DNA from: an uncultured Acidobacteriota bacterium
GTDB taxonomy: Bacteria; Acidobacteriota; Blastocatellia; RBC074
Direction: 5' to 3'
Length of the DNA stretch: 64,000 nt
Assembly: GCA_902825875.1 (NCBI GenBank)
Contig: CADECP010000002.1
Location: forward strand, 124,001-188,000
Positions 1-11,969 of this stretch are shown here, piece after piece (position 1 is the stretch's first letter; the number at the start of each line of letters is the position of its first letter). The notes below the pieces were generated by a model that was not told the DNA's origin, searched no databases, and saw nothing but the letters and a program-made list of their open reading frames with translations. A program made the position numbers and the translations under genes.

Positions 1-1
1 G

Positions 2-1462
2 TGGCCGGGATACAAGGTTTCTACGCTGTCGTATCTTTGCAGTTTATTGCAGCCAAGAATCATCAGCGACCTGAAACTGAGAGATTTCGGCTATCACATC
101 TATCCGAAAGACCCTTCGTTTTTCACGGCCTTTCCCGACGGACGCCACATCTTTTTCTGGCAGGACATGCACAAAACCGTTTCGGAGATTGCCAAATTTT
201 CCCAACGCGATGCCGAACATTATCCGCAATACGAAGTGGAACTCGCCAAACTGGCGGAATGGGTTGAATCCATTTTGCTCGAAACTCCGCCGAACATTGT
301 TCGTCGTAAGCTCGGCGATTTGGTTTCGCTTGGCAAATTCGGCTTGAAATCGCTGAAGCTCGGCGACGAAGGCCTGGTGCGAATGGTCAAGATCATGACT
401 CAGAGCGTGCGAGATTTTTTGGACGAACGTTTTGAATCGGATGAGATCAAAACCACGCTGGCTACAGACGGCGTGATCGGCACGAACGGCGGCCCGGCGA
501 CTCCGGGAACGGCTTACATCTTGCTGCATCACGTGATGGGCGGAGCCGCTGGGCCTCGCGGATTGTGGGGCTTCATTCGCGGAGGAATGGGCGCGATCAG
601 CCAGGCGCTGGCGCGTTCGGCGGAATCGCACGGCGCGGAGATTTTGACCGACGCCGAAGTTGATCGTGTGCTTATCAAAGACGATCAGGCTTATGGCGTG
701 GTGCTGAAAAACGGCGATGACATCCGCGCCAAAGTCGTGGTTTCCAACGCCGACCCGAAACGTACGTTTCTGAAACTGGTCGAAGAGCAACATCTGGAAG
801 AAAGTTTCCGCCAATCGCTGAAAAATTTCCGCGTCGAAGGCTGCTCGGTCAAAATCAATCTGGCGTTGGACGGATTGCCCAACTTTACTGCTTTTCCAAA
901 TACTTCGGACAAAGAACCCGGCTTGCCGCACAAAACCACCATGCACGTTTGCCCTTCGATGGATTACATTGACCGCGCGTGGGAAGACGCCAAGCAAGGC
1001 AAGATGTCAGCGCGGCCAATGCTGGAATGTACGATCCCTTCAGCTTATGACGATTCCATCGCTCCGCCGGGTAAACACATCATGTGCATCTTCGCGCAGT
1101 ACGCGCCGTACACGCTGAAAGATGGTTTTTGGGATCAGGCGACGAAAGACGAATTCGCCAATCGTTGCATCAACGAATTGTCGGCTTATGCGCCGAACAT
1201 CAAAGACATCATTCTTCATCAGCAAGTGATTTCGCCCTTCGACATGGAATTTGAGTACGGACTGACCGGCGGCAACATCTTTCACGGAGAGATGGATTTG
1301 GATCAGTTGTTCTTTATGCGTCCGACGGCGGGTTGGGCGGATTATCGAACTCCGATTCGTAATTTGTACTTGTGCGGTTCGGGAACGCATCCGGGCGGCG
1401 GAGTGATGGGCGCGCCCGGCTTTAATGCCGCGCGAGAAATTTTGAAGGATTTGAAACGCTGA
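2..1462 (+). CDS. FAD-dependent phytoene desaturase-like oxidoreductase (PYROXD2-like), 5' end outside window
   Basis: The frame is open to the first bases of the window, so the N-terminal dinucleotide-binding GxGxxG segment lies upstream and only about 486 residues are seen. What remains resembles PYROXD2/phytoene-desaturase type flavoproteins. The opening stretch (YLCSLLQPRIISDLKLRDFG) matches the region where those proteins have a Ser-Tyr-Leu...Leu-Arg-Pro segment. Glycine-rich FAD-contact segments follow in the middle (MGGAAGPRGLWGFIRGGMG), and the C-terminus has the FAD motif NLYLCGSGTHPGGGVMGAPG. The family contains carotenoid desaturases, isomerases and proteins of unknown substrate. 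No carotenoid gene lies next to it here, so the substrate is unknown. An alternative TTG start at 47 is inside the conserved domain and is unlikely to be real. Confidence 0.85.
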   Translation, partial: WPGYKVSTLSYLCSLLQPRIISDLKLRDFGYHIYPKDPSFFTAFPDGRHIFFWQDMHKTVSEIAKFSQRDAEHYPQYEVELAKLAEWVESILLETPPNIVRRKLGDLVSLGKFGLKSLKLGDEGLVRMVKIMTQSVRDFLDERFESDEIKTTLATDGVIGTNGGPATPGTAYILLHHVMGGAAGPRGLWGFIRGGMGAISQALARSAESHGAEILTDAEVDRVLIKDDQAYGVVLKNGDDIRAKVVVSNADPKRTFLKLVEEQHLEESFRQSLKNFRVEGCSVKINLALDGLPNFTAFPNTSDKEPGLPHKTTMHVCPSMDYIDRAWEDAKQGKMSARPMLECTIPSAYDDSIAPPGKHIMCIFAQYAPYTLKDGFWDQATKDEFANRCINELSAYAPNIKDIILHQQVISPFDMEFEYGLTGGNIFHGEMDLDQLFFMRPTAGWADYRTPIRNLYLCGSGTHPGGGVMGAPGFNAAREILKDLKR

Positions 1463-1505
1463 GAAATTTGCCAAACCCGGAAGACAGTTATTCTGCGGCT
1501 TGGGG

Positions 1506-2672
1506 CTATTTCATTGACCTTGTCGCTTGGCTTGGTTCGGTTTTAAGAAAATCAATTCCTGCTGCTTGCGGAGCAACCTCTACAGTAGCCACCGTCTTCA
1601 ACGCTTCCAGATCAATAATTTCAACTGTGCCGGGTTCGGTTCCGATGCCTTCGACTGAGATAAAAGCATACCGGTTGTCGGGCGAAACCACCGCGCCGTG
1701 AACGACTTTGCGTTTGGTGGGAAGACGAGCCAGTTCTTTGCCGGTTTTCACGTCGTACACTGAAACCGAAGGGCCGCGTTTGTTTGTGGCGATCAGCTTC
1801 GAGCCGTCTTTCGTCACAGCCAAGTTGTACACGCCCGGCCCAGCCGCAATGCGCCGAGTCACTTGCCAGGTTTTGGCGTCCACTTCGACGATCTCAGAAG
1901 ATTTGTTGCAAGCCACAAACACTTTCGATCCATCCGCCGAAGGTTGCGCCCAAGTCGGCGAACAACCAACATCCCCAGGCTTCGGAGCTTCAAGACCGTG
2001 ACCACCTGCGTCGTGACCAGCATGTGATTTAGCCGAATGCATTTGGGGTGAGCCGGTCATTCCGGCTTCTTTGCCCTTGGTCAGAATGAAATGCCGCGAG
2101 GCCTTCAACGTGGCGGTGTCAATTTCCACGAGCATATCGTCCATCATGCAGGCCGAATAATGCTTCGTTCCCTGCGGATTGAAGCGCGAGCCGTGCGGCA
2201 TTGTGCAGGTCGGAATGCGCGCGATTTCCTGCATTTCGTCCGTCAGCACCACGGACACCGACGAAGGAATCATGTCGCCGTGCAAGTTGAAGTTGACGAC
2301 GTACAGAAAGCTGCCATCCGGCGAAACATCCATGGTCGCTGGGAAGTTGCCGAGTGTGACTTTTTTCAGGACTTCGTCGCTGGCCGAATATTTCCAAACT
2401 GTGCCGAACGGACGCCCGTGGCCGAGCGACACGTAATAATTCTGCTTGTCAGGAGAAACAGCTACACCGTGCGGGCCGTCAATGTCCGGCTCCATCACGC
2501 CGGTCGTGAACTCGCGCTCGACTTTGGCTCCGTTGGGGCCAAAACGAATCAGCGAAATCTTGTCGGCCGATTCCGAAAGCACATAAACCAGATAATCCTG
2601 AGTCGGCGCTTTCTGGGCAAAAGCCGTCACCGACAACGCCAGCATAGCAACAATGGCAAACAACTTCTTCAT
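1506..2672 (-). CDS. Secreted YncE-type beta-propeller protein with a His-rich insertion
   Basis: A 388-residue protein. The ATG at 2672 is chosen because it is preceded by GGAAG at good spacing and opens directly into a signal peptide (MKKLFAIVAMLALSVTAFA). The rest is a repeated beta-propeller pattern of the YVTN/YncE type, with blades marked by VSPDKQNYYV, DVSPDGSFLYVVN, VFVACNKSSEIVEVD and VVSPDNRYAFISV. Between two blades is a His/Gly-rich stretch (HSAKSHAGHDAGGHG), and there are isolated cysteines (CTMPHG, YSACMM, GCSPTW). These could bind a metal, but that is inference. The propeller family acts in the periplasm or at the surface in ligand binding or, in some members, redox chemistry. 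It converges with the upstream oxidoreductase. No substrate can be assigned. Confidence 0.8.
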   Translation of the reverse strand: MKKLFAIVAMLALSVTAFAQKAPTQDYLVYVLSESADKISLIRFGPNGAKVEREFTTGVMEPDIDGPHGVAVSPDKQNYYVSLGHGRPFGTVWKYSASDEVLKKVTLGNFPATMDVSPDGSFLYVVNFNLHGDMIPSSVSVVLTDEMQEIARIPTCTMPHGSRFNPQGTKHYSACMMDDMLVEIDTATLKASRHFILTKGKEAGMTGSPQMHSAKSHAGHDAGGHGLEAPKPGDVGCSPTWAQPSADGSKVFVACNKSSEIVEVDAKTWQVTRRIAAGPGVYNLAVTKDGSKLIATNKRGPSVSVYDVKTGKELARLPTKRKVVHGAVVSPDNRYAFISVEGIGTEPGTVEIIDLEALKTVATVEVAPQAAGIDFLKTEPSQATRSMK

Positions 2673-2698
2673 CGTTACTTCCTTCGAGAAAACGTTTT

Positions 2699-2874
2699 TC
2701 CCACGAAGCCACACAAAGAAAGCACGAAGGTGAAGAATTTTTTGACAGGATTCAACAGGATTAAACCGTCGGGAAAGATCGAATCAATCGAACCAAAATC
2801 AATCCTGTTCAATCTTGTATCCTGTCTATTTCTTCTTTCCTGTCTTCGTGTCTTCTTCGTGTGCCTTCGTGGGA
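2699..2874. repeat. Word-iterated imperfect palindrome (ACGAAG outer, CAGGATT inner)
   Basis: This lies between the start of the propeller gene and the stop of polA. The left arm runs CCCACGAAG, CACACAAAGAAAG, CACGAAGG, then GACAGGATTCAACAGGATT. The right arm, read on the other strand, runs CCCACGAAGGCACACGAAG, AAGACACGAAG, then GACAGGATACAAGATTG and AACAGGATT. Each arm is a short word repeated with variation, and the two arms are inverted relative to each other around about 2765-2797. Confidence 0.75.
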
Positions 2875-2880
2875 GAGGTT

Positions 2881-5553
<2,673 letters not shown>

Positions 5554-5658
5554 AGGCGGATTATCTGTGAGGCGCGGAGACAGGGTCAAGATATTCAACG
5601 GTTTTGTTTTTACGAGAAAAGCCAGAGTCTGCTACAGTTGTCGCCGAAGGTTGGGCTT

Positions 5659-6054
5659 ATGAAAATTATCGTTGATACATCTGTGGTCATTGCTGTCATT
5701 GCTAACGAACCGGAAAAACCTTTGTTGATTGCCAAGACGCAAGGAGCCGAATTGATCGCGCCAGCCTCGTTGCACTGGGAGATCGGCAATGCATTTTCAG
5801 CAATGCTCAAGCGCCAGCGAATCACGGCTGCACAGGCATTGACGGCTGTCGGTATTTATCAACAGATCGCAATCACACTGCGGGATGTTCCTTTATCGCA
5901 GGCGTTGGAACTGGCTGATCGGCTAAAAATTTATGCTTATGACGCTTATGTCATCGCCTGCGCATTGAATCAGAATTGTTCGTTGCTGACTTTGGATAGC
6001 GGTTTGGTTTATGCCGCAAAGGCAGCGGGCGTTCAGATTGTAGAGGTAAACTAA
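5659..6054 (+). CDS. PIN-domain toxin (VapC-like ribonuclease)
   Basis: A 131-residue protein starting at the ATG at 5659 (MKIIVDTSVVIAVIANEPE). The frame runs open far upstream but only as antisense of polA, so that extension is discarded. PIN features are visible: the first Asp in VDTSVV, a Glu in LHWEIGNAFS, the Asp pair in YAYDAYVIACA and the late LLTLDSGL. These acidic residues coordinate the metal of a PIN ribonuclease, which in VapBC modules cleaves tRNA or other RNA and is inhibited by a partner antitoxin. It is transcribed away from polA and followed 2 bp later by the small candidate antitoxin. The toxin-first order is less usual than antitoxin-first. Confidence 0.85.
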   Translation: MKIIVDTSVVIAVIANEPEKPLLIAKTQGAELIAPASLHWEIGNAFSAMLKRQRITAAQALTAVGIYQQIAITLRDVPLSQALELADRLKIYAYDAYVIACALNQNCSLLTLDSGLVYAAKAAGVQIVEVN

Positions 6055-6056
6055 AA

Positions 6057-6284
6057 ATGGAAACTATTGGTGAAAATCAAAAATCTCTTTCTTCTGTGCT
6101 TGAGCTAGCTGAACGCGATGGAGAAGTGCGAATTCAACGCACGGATGGCAATGTTTTCGTTCTCAAACCTGAAACCATCAAGCGCTCAGCGTTTGATGTC
6201 GCTGGGATTGATTTGGGAATTTCTTCGGATGAGATCGTGGAATTCATACGAGAGTCACGCAAACAAATGCCCAGTAACCCATAA
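6057..6284 (+). CDS. Candidate antitoxin of the PIN toxin (Phd/RelB-like)
   Basis: A 75-residue ORF whose ATG lies 2 bp after the toxin stop, indicating co-translation. The first half (SLSSVLELAERDGEVRIQRT, then DGNVFVLKPE) resembles the Phd/YefM N-terminal pattern, in which a helix is followed by a beta-hairpin reading 'gE-V-I-R-dG-x-P-V-L-x-P'. The C-terminal acidic helix (SSDEIVEFIRESRKQM) is the kind of segment that wraps a PIN toxin. The family call rests on pattern only. Operon position and size support an antitoxin role. Such proteins often repress their own promoter, but no operator was identified in the 105 bp upstream of the toxin. Confidence 0.65.
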   Translation: METIGENQKSLSSVLELAERDGEVRIQRTDGNVFVLKPETIKRSAFDVAGIDLGISSDEIVEFIRESRKQMPSNP

Positions 6285-6337
6285 CGATTGCAAAAAATTC
6301 TCACTATTTGGTTGAGCGATCTTTGGCCAAAACTTTC

Positions 6338-7303
6338 ATGAAAAACATCCGCACAGCCTCAGTTCAGTTTCACCACACCGCCAACGACAAAGCCGCCAAC
6401 CTGGAAAAGATTCGTTCCTTCGTAGCCAAAGCCGCCGCTCATCAAGTCGAACTGATTGTCTTTCCTGAAATGTGCATCACCGGATATTGGCACGTCCGCA
6501 AGCTGTCGAAAGCCGAGTTGCTTTCATTGGCGGAGCCTGTGCCGGAGGGAGATTCGACGCGGGAGTTGCTGGCTCTGGCGGCGAAATATCAGATGACCAT
6601 CGGCGCGGGATTGATTGAGCTTGGCGAAGACGGCGCGATGCACAACAGCTACGTCGTAGCCATGCCGGATGGGCGGACGGCGTGTCATCGCAAGTTGCAT
6701 TCGTTTGAACATGAAGCGATTCGTCCGGGCAATCGCTTCACGGTGTTTGACCTGCCGCAAGGCGTGCGCGCTGGAGTGTTGATTTGTTACGACAACAACC
6801 TGATTGAAAACGTCAGGATCACGGCTTTGATGGGCGCTGAAGTATTGCTGGCTCCGCATCAAACCGGCGGTTGCCGTTCGCGCAGTCCTCGCGCAATGGG
6901 AGCGATTGACCCGGAATTGTGGCTTCGTCGCAACGAAAGTAACAACGCGATGGAAGCGATCAAAGCCGAATTTCGTGGGCCGAAAGGTCGAGGCTGGTTG
7001 ATGCGCTGGCTGCCTGCTCGCGCGCACGACAACGGAATGTTCCTGATCTTCAGCAATGGCGTAGGCGTTGACGACGACGAAGTCAGAACCGGCAACGCAA
7101 TGATTCTTGATCCTTACGGAGAGACTTTGGCCGAGAGCTTCAGCGTTGATGACGACATGGTGATAGCGGATTTAGATGGCTCGGTGTTGCAGACCTCTTC
7201 AGGCAGGCGCTGGTTGCAGGCTCGGCGGCCTGAATTGTACGAACCTCTGACGACTCCCACAGGAAAAGAGCGCGACACTCGGTCAGTCAGGTTTGACGGG
7301 TGA
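6338..7303 (+). CDS. Nitrilase-superfamily carbon-nitrogen hydrolase
   Basis: A 321-residue protein from the ATG at 6338 (MKNIRTASVQFHH). The earlier in-frame GTG at 6308 adds ten non-conserved residues. The nitrilase triad is visible: Glu44 in VFPEMCITGY, Lys119 in ACHRKLHSF and the nucleophile Cys150 in VLICYDNNL. The fold continues through GAEVLLAPHQTGG and ends with RTGNAMILDPYGETLAE. The superfamily hydrolyses amides, carbamoyl groups or nitriles. The substrate here is unknown, although the overall pattern is closer to amidase or N-carbamoyl-hydrolase branches than to NAD synthetase glutaminase domains. It lies alone downstream of the TA pair and converges with the response regulator. 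Predicted cytoplasmic. Confidence 0.85.
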   Translation: MKNIRTASVQFHHTANDKAANLEKIRSFVAKAAAHQVELIVFPEMCITGYWHVRKLSKAELLSLAEPVPEGDSTRELLALAAKYQMTIGAGLIELGEDGAMHNSYVVAMPDGRTACHRKLHSFEHEAIRPGNRFTVFDLPQGVRAGVLICYDNNLIENVRITALMGAEVLLAPHQTGGCRSRSPRAMGAIDPELWLRRNESNNAMEAIKAEFRGPKGRGWLMRWLPARAHDNGMFLIFSNGVGVDDDEVRTGNAMILDPYGETLAESFSVDDDMVIADLDGSVLQTSSGRRWLQARRPELYEPLTTPTGKERDTRSVRFDG

Positions 7304-7347
7304 AGGTTAGACGCGGAGAACGGGTCAGGAAAGTTGAGCATCTACTC

Positions 7348-8145
7348 TCACAGCTTTAATAACTGTTCACGCAGAATTCGGGATTGCAGGCGGCTGACAT
7401 TCAATTGCTGGCCGTTGGTCAGCGTCGCCACGTAGGTTCCGCCGGGAAGAGGGCTGACTCGATGGAGCGTTTCCAGATTGACGAGCGCGCTGCGGCTTAG
7501 GCGGACAAAGGTTTCGGGATCAAGACGCCCTTCCAGGTCTTTCAGCCTGTAGGCAAGCAAATGCGTTTGATTGTTCGTCGTGGTGATGTGCAGCAATTCG
7601 CCTTCGGCAACGATGGAAGCGATTTCTCGAACGGGCAGCAGCAAGATTTCTTCGTTTTGCCGAATGGGAATTCGCGTCAGGCGTTGAGCCGTTGCGCCGC
7701 TGGCAGAATCGTATTCAATGGCGGCGGCTTGAGCGCGTTCGGATTCGCGCGTGCGCCAGTCAGTCAGTTCCAGCCGTTCGCGCGCGCGTTGCAACGTTGC
7801 CAGCAAGCGAACACGATCAACCGGTTTCAACAGATAATCCACCGCATTGAGTTCAAAAGCTCGCACGGCGTATTCGTCGTAAGCGGTCACAAACGCCACC
7901 AGCGGCATGCGAGTTTTTTTCAGCAACCGCACCACGCCCAAACCATCCACTTCGGGCATTTGCAAATCCAGCAGCGCCAGGTCGGGCTTTTCGCGTTCGA
8001 TCAGTTGAATGGCTTGCGCGCCGTTTTCGGCTTCGCCCAGAATTTCCACGCCTTCACAATCGCGCAACATTGCCGCCAGAAACGACCGCGCCGGTCGTTC
8101 GTCATCGGCAATCACTACGCGTAAATTTTCTATCGTTTCACTCAT
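7348..8145 (-). CDS. LytTR-family response regulator
   Basis: 265 residues. An N-terminal receiver domain has the acidic pair Asp14-Asp15, the phosphoacceptor Asp60 (LALLDLQMP), Thr87 and Lys107 (YLLKPVD). The C-terminal LytTR DNA-binding domain begins near residue 165 (RIPIRQNEEILLLP) and includes FVRLSRSALVNLETLHRV. LytTR regulators bind direct repeats upstream of their targets. The gene follows the sensor kinase with a 20 bp gap, so the two form one operon and a cognate pair. The target genes cannot be read from this sequence. Confidence 0.92.
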   Translation of the reverse strand: MSETIENLRVVIADDERPARSFLAAMLRDCEGVEILGEAENGAQAIQLIEREKPDLALLDLQMPEVDGLGVVRLLKKTRMPLVAFVTAYDEYAVRAFELNAVDYLLKPVDRVRLLATLQRARERLELTDWRTRESERAQAAAIEYDSASGATAQRLTRIPIRQNEEILLLPVREIASIVAEGELLHITTTNNQTHLLAYRLKDLEGRLDPETFVRLSRSALVNLETLHRVSPLPGGTYVATLTNGQQLNVSRLQSRILREQLLKL

Positions 8146-8165
8146 GTCGTAGTTTTATCTTTGGC

Positions 8166-10205
8166 TCAGTCTGCGGCGGTCACTGCCAGACTTTTAGCTT
8201 TGGTTTGACCGGCCAATGCGCGGTTGACGGGAAAGCTGATTTCAACCGTTGCGCCTTGCAAAGGCATGCTGCGGAAAGAGAACTGCGCTGCTGAGCCGAA
8301 ATGCTTGTCCAATCGTTCTTCGATGCTGTTCAGGCCGAACCCGCGAGCGCGTCCTTGCCGCAAATTTTCGGAGCTTGTGCCGGCTCCGGTGTCGCGCACA
8401 GTGATTTGCAAAACGTTCGCATCGTCGGAATCGCCGCGCGCCAGTCGAGCGGTGATTGTTACTTCGCCGCCCGCGCTGAGCGGCGAAATTCCATGTTTGA
8501 TGGCGTTTTCAACCAGCGGTTGAATGACCAACGCCGGAACGCGCGCTTCGCGCAACGAATTCGGCACATCAATCGAAACACGCAGACGGTCTTCAAATCG
8601 CGCGCGTTCGATGTCCAGGTAAGCTTCAACCAATTCCATCTCTTCGCCGAGCGAAATGAATTCGCCGTCGGAATGGCGCAGCACTCCGCGCAACAGCGCC
8701 GTCAATCGCATCAACGTATCCAACGCCTGATCCGGCGAAGCCTGAATCAGGTAGCCGATGGTCGTCAGCGCGTTGAACAGAAAGTGCGGATTGATCTGCG
8801 CTCGCAAGGCGCGAAGCTCGGCTTCGGTGGCCAGCTTGTGCATTTCTTCTTCGCGCAAATCGCGCAGACAGCGTTCGTGAACGACTCGCAAAGCGTCAAT
8901 TCGCCGCGCAGCCATTGTCGCCACAGTTTCCAAAAAATCCGTGTCGGCGGAAAACAAGCGACGCCCCCAGGCCAGTTCGCCAATTTCCAGTTGGTATTGC
9001 GGGGCATCCACTGTCGGGATCAGCACTGTGGCAATGGTTTGTGAACGTGAAGGGAAAGCTCGTGAAGATCGCCCCGGCAAAGCCAGTAACGGTTTGGTGT
9101 GAACCGCCAGCAGCGGATGCTGTTGGGAAGATTCGCCAGAAAGTTCTTGCCAGCGAATTTCGCGGCTGGTCAGAGCGGCTGTTAATTGACGGCAAAGATC
9201 GTCCAGCAGGCTTTCCGCTGATTCGTGTTCGGCGATTTGTTTCGCCAGTTCGTCGCGCAGCCAGTCGAAATTGGCGCGTCGCAAGATGATCGAATCCACA
9301 AACCACGAAACTCCGCGCCGCAGCCAGGGATACAAAAAAGCCGCTCCGATCCAAGTGGCAACCAAAACCAAAACCAGCGGCGCAATTTGAGAAGGATCGG
9401 CTTTGGCGGACGAAGTTCGCGCGGTGAGCGGTGACAGCACTAACGAATACACACCGAAAGCACAGGCGACCAGCAGCAACAAAACCAACGCGCGTTTCAA
9501 AAACAGATCGGCCAGCGCAAACCGGTAATCCTGATAAAGAATGACAAAGGCCAACGGCAGCGAAGCGTGATGGCCGATGATTTCAATCCACCAGGAATAA
9601 TTTTCGCCGCTGTGATGGCTCAGGTGCTGAGCCGAAACCGCAAACCACGACAGCGCCGCAATCCAAATGACTTGCCGCCAACCTTGTCGCAACGATTTCA
9701 ACCACAGCAGTCCGGCGATCAAGGTGCAAAACCCAAATGTCAGAATGTGCAACGCCCAGTGCGAAACTTCCGAACGAGTCGCCAATGCTTCGTAAAAATG
9801 AAATGCGCTGGCGGTCAAACTGAGGCCGTATGCCCCGCCGAGCAAAATCAACGAAGCAGGATTAGGCAAAGATGCGTCGCGTTTTCTCAGCAGCGAATGA
9901 ACGACAACGGCGGGCAAAAAACCAAGCGCCGAATACATCAGCGCATTCAAAATCGTCCAGACGAGACTGGTTTTATGTTCGATGAATCCCAGCGCCGCCA
10001 GCGATCCCAGATTCCAGACCAAACCCAGCAATGCCGTAGCTGTCGGCAACCAGTTGAAGCTTGCTTCCGATTCTTCGTCGGAGGTTTTGACGATGGAACC
10101 CACGCGCGATTCGCCGAGCGCCATCAACAGCAGCATGGCGTACAACGCTGCGCCTGTGATGAAGCCCAGCCAATTGATCAAAGTTGCTGCTGCGTGTGCT
10201 GCCAT
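8166..10205 (-). CDS. LytS-type membrane sensor histidine kinase
   Basis: 679 residues. The first 250 or so contain about seven hydrophobic segments, starting MAAHAAATLINWLGFITGAA, and form a membrane sensor. A linker with GAF-like character follows. The His_kinase (PF06580-type) domain carries the phosphoacceptor His474 in QINPHFLFNAL and a HATPase domain with the N-box QPLVENAIKHG and the glycine-rich DTGAG. The class autophosphorylates and passes phosphate to the LytTR regulator encoded just downstream. A palindromic repeat lies immediately upstream (10219-10327). The ligand is unknown. Confidence 0.92.
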   Translation of the reverse strand: MAAHAAATLINWLGFITGAALYAMLLLMALGESRVGSIVKTSDEESEASFNWLPTATALLGLVWNLGSLAALGFIEHKTSLVWTILNALMYSALGFLPAVVVHSLLRKRDASLPNPASLILLGGAYGLSLTASAFHFYEALATRSEVSHWALHILTFGFCTLIAGLLWLKSLRQGWRQVIWIAALSWFAVSAQHLSHHSGENYSWWIEIIGHHASLPLAFVILYQDYRFALADLFLKRALVLLLLVACAFGVYSLVLSPLTARTSSAKADPSQIAPLVLVLVATWIGAAFLYPWLRRGVSWFVDSIILRRANFDWLRDELAKQIAEHESAESLLDDLCRQLTAALTSREIRWQELSGESSQQHPLLAVHTKPLLALPGRSSRAFPSRSQTIATVLIPTVDAPQYQLEIGELAWGRRLFSADTDFLETVATMAARRIDALRVVHERCLRDLREEEMHKLATEAELRALRAQINPHFLFNALTTIGYLIQASPDQALDTLMRLTALLRGVLRHSDGEFISLGEEMELVEAYLDIERARFEDRLRVSIDVPNSLREARVPALVIQPLVENAIKHGISPLSAGGEVTITARLARGDSDDANVLQITVRDTGAGTSSENLRQGRARGFGLNSIEERLDKHFGSAAQFSFRSMPLQGATVEISFPVNRALAGQTKAKSLAVTAAD

Positions 10206-10218
10206 TGTTTTTGCGAGT

Positions 10219-10327
10219 TGTGGAGTGCGGCAACCTGTTGCCGCTTTGCATCCGCAATCAACGGCCTTACGAGTCGAAATGTGATTGGCCGAGAGCGAAA
10301 AGCTGCTTCAAGCCGCAGCACTCCACA
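10219..10327. repeat. REPIN-like palindromic element, copy A
   Basis: The ends are inverted: TGTGGAGTGCGGC on the left and GCAGCACTCCACA on the right. Each arm is itself a hairpin (GCGGCAACCTGTTGCCGC; AAGCTGCTTCAAGCCGCAGC, less perfect). The left arm continues TTTGCATCCGC, which matches TTTTGCATTCGC in copy B at 35393-35503. It fills the gap between the sensor kinase start and the purH stop. Confidence 0.75.
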
Positions 10328-10334
10328 GATGACG

Positions 10335-11969
10335 TTAGTGTTTGAAATGCCGCATTCCGGCGAAGACCATTGCGATGCCGTGTTCGTTGGCGGCTTCGAT
10401 GACTTCTTTGTCGCGGACGGAGCCGCCGGGTTGAATCACCGCCGTGATGCCGTGCTTGGCGGCTTCGTCCAAACCGTCGCGGAATGGGAAGAAAGCATCC
10501 GACGCCAGTACGGTTCCGGTCAGCGGCAGTTGAGCTTTCGACGCGCCAAGCTTGACCGAATCCACGCGCGACATTTGCCCTGCGCCTACGCCAACCAATT
10601 GATGCTCAGCCGAATAAACAATCGCGTTCGATTTGACGTGTTTGCAGATCGCCCACGCGAAACGCAGCCCGCGCATTTCTTCCGGCGTAGGTTGGCGTTC
10701 GGTGACGACCTGGAATTTCTCTTCGTCCAGCAATTCGGCGTCGCGTTCCTGAACCAAAACGCCCCCGCTGATGCGACGTAATTCCAGGTGCGTGCTGATC
10801 CGAACCTTTTCGCCCATTCGCAAAACGCGCAGGTTTTTCTTGGCGGCCAGAACTTGTTTGGCTTCGTCGGTGAAGTCGGGAGCGATGATGACTTCGGCAA
10901 ACATCTCGGCGATTTCTTTGGCGGTGGCTTCGTCCACCGTGCCGGAAAACGCGATGATTCCGCCGAAGGCCGAAACCGGATCAGTCGCTTTGGCGCGTTG
11001 AAACGCATCCAGCGGAGAATTCGACACGCCGACTCCGCACGGGTTGGTGTGTTTGATGATCGCGCAGGTGTGAGGCAGCGCGGCATTCGTTCCGCGCTGT
11101 TCGCGCAAATGCAGGTGATGAATTTCCATCACCAACTCCCAAGCCGCGTCGGTGTCCAGCAGGTTGTTGTAAGAAAGCTCCTTGCCCTGCAATTGTTCAG
11201 CGGTGGCGACGCCGTGTTCGTCCGAACCGGCCAGTTTGTACAGCGCAGCTTTCTGGTGCGGGTTTTCGCCGTAGCGCAATCCCATCGCTTTCTGCAAATT
11301 CAAATCCAATTCTTCCGGCAGTTCATCTTTCGGATCGCCCAGCGCGACTTCGGGGTTAGCCGGTTGCCGCGACCACAGAAAGCGCGCGATTTCTTTGTCG
11401 TAAGCCGACGTGTGGCGAAAAGCTGTCAGCGCCAGTTGATAACGAACGACATACGGCAAGGCTCCTTGATGCGCGTCAAGCATCGCGGCGACCAGGCCGT
11501 AATCGCCGGGATCAACGACGACGGCTACGTCGTGGTGATTTTTTGAAGCGGAACGAATCATTGCCGGGCCACCGATGTCTATGTTTTCGATGGCGTCTTC
11601 AAATGTCACATTCGGTTTTTGAATCGTCTGTTTGAACGGATACAGATTCACGACGACCAGATCAATCGGTTGAATGCCATGTTCCTGCATCTTGGCTTGG
11701 TGATCGGCGTTGTCGCGTATGCCCAAAAGCCCGCCGTGAACTTTCGGGTGCAGAGTTTTCACTCGGCCATCCAACATTTCAGGAAAGCCGGTCAGGTCAG
11801 AAACATCGCGGACTGCGAGACCGGCTTCGCGTAACAGTTTGGCGGTTCCTCCGGTCGAAACCAATTCGATATTGTGAGCGGCGAGTTTCTGCGCGAACTC
11901 GACCAGGCCGGTTTTATCCGAAACGCTGATCAGCGCGCGCGTGATTTTCTTCAACGATTGATCTTGCAC
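10335..11969 (-). CDS. purH: Bifunctional AICAR formyltransferase / IMP cyclohydrolase
   Basis: 544 residues, the normal PurH length. It starts at a GTG at 11969 preceded by AGGAG. The N-terminal MGS-like IMP cyclohydrolase domain is clear ([36 protein letters not shown]). The C-terminal AICAR transformylase has [29 protein letters not shown] and [11 protein letters not shown] and ends [13 protein letters not shown]. It catalyses the last two steps of de novo IMP synthesis, adding a formyl group from 10-formyl-THF to AICAR and then closing the ring. No other purine gene is adjacent. It is cytoplasmic, and the key motifs all look intact. Confidence 0.97.
   Translation of the reverse strand: MQDQSLKKITRALISVSDKTGLVEFAQKLAAHNIELVSTGGTAKLLREAGLAVRDVSDLTGFPEMLDGRVKTLHPKVHGGLLGIRDNADHQAKMQEHGIQPIDLVVVNLYPFKQTIQKPNVTFEDAIENIDIGGPAMIRSASKNHHDVAVVVDPGDYGLVAAMLDAHQGALPYVVRYQLALTAFRHTSAYDKEIARFLWSRQPANPEVALGDPKDELPEELDLNLQKAMGLRYGENPHQKAALYKLAGSDEHGVATAEQLQGKELSYNNLLDTDAAWELVMEIHHLHLREQRGTNAALPHTCAIIKHTNPCGVGVSNSPLDAFQRAKATDPVSAFGGIIAFSGTVDEATAKEIAEMFAEVIIAPDFTDEAKQVLAAKKNLRVLRMGEKVRISTHLELRRISGGVLVQERDAELLDEEKFQVVTERQPTPEEMRGLRFAWAICKHVKSNAIVYSAEHQLVGVGAGQMSRVDSVKLGASKAQLPLTGTVLASDAFFPFRDGLDEAAKHGITAVIQPGGSVRDKEVIEAANEHGIAMVFAGMRHFKH

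Noticed and set aside
9567-10781. A 404-codon plus-strand frame
   Set aside because: It spans antisense of the sensor kinase, a palindromic repeat and the 3' end of purH, and has no coherent protein features.
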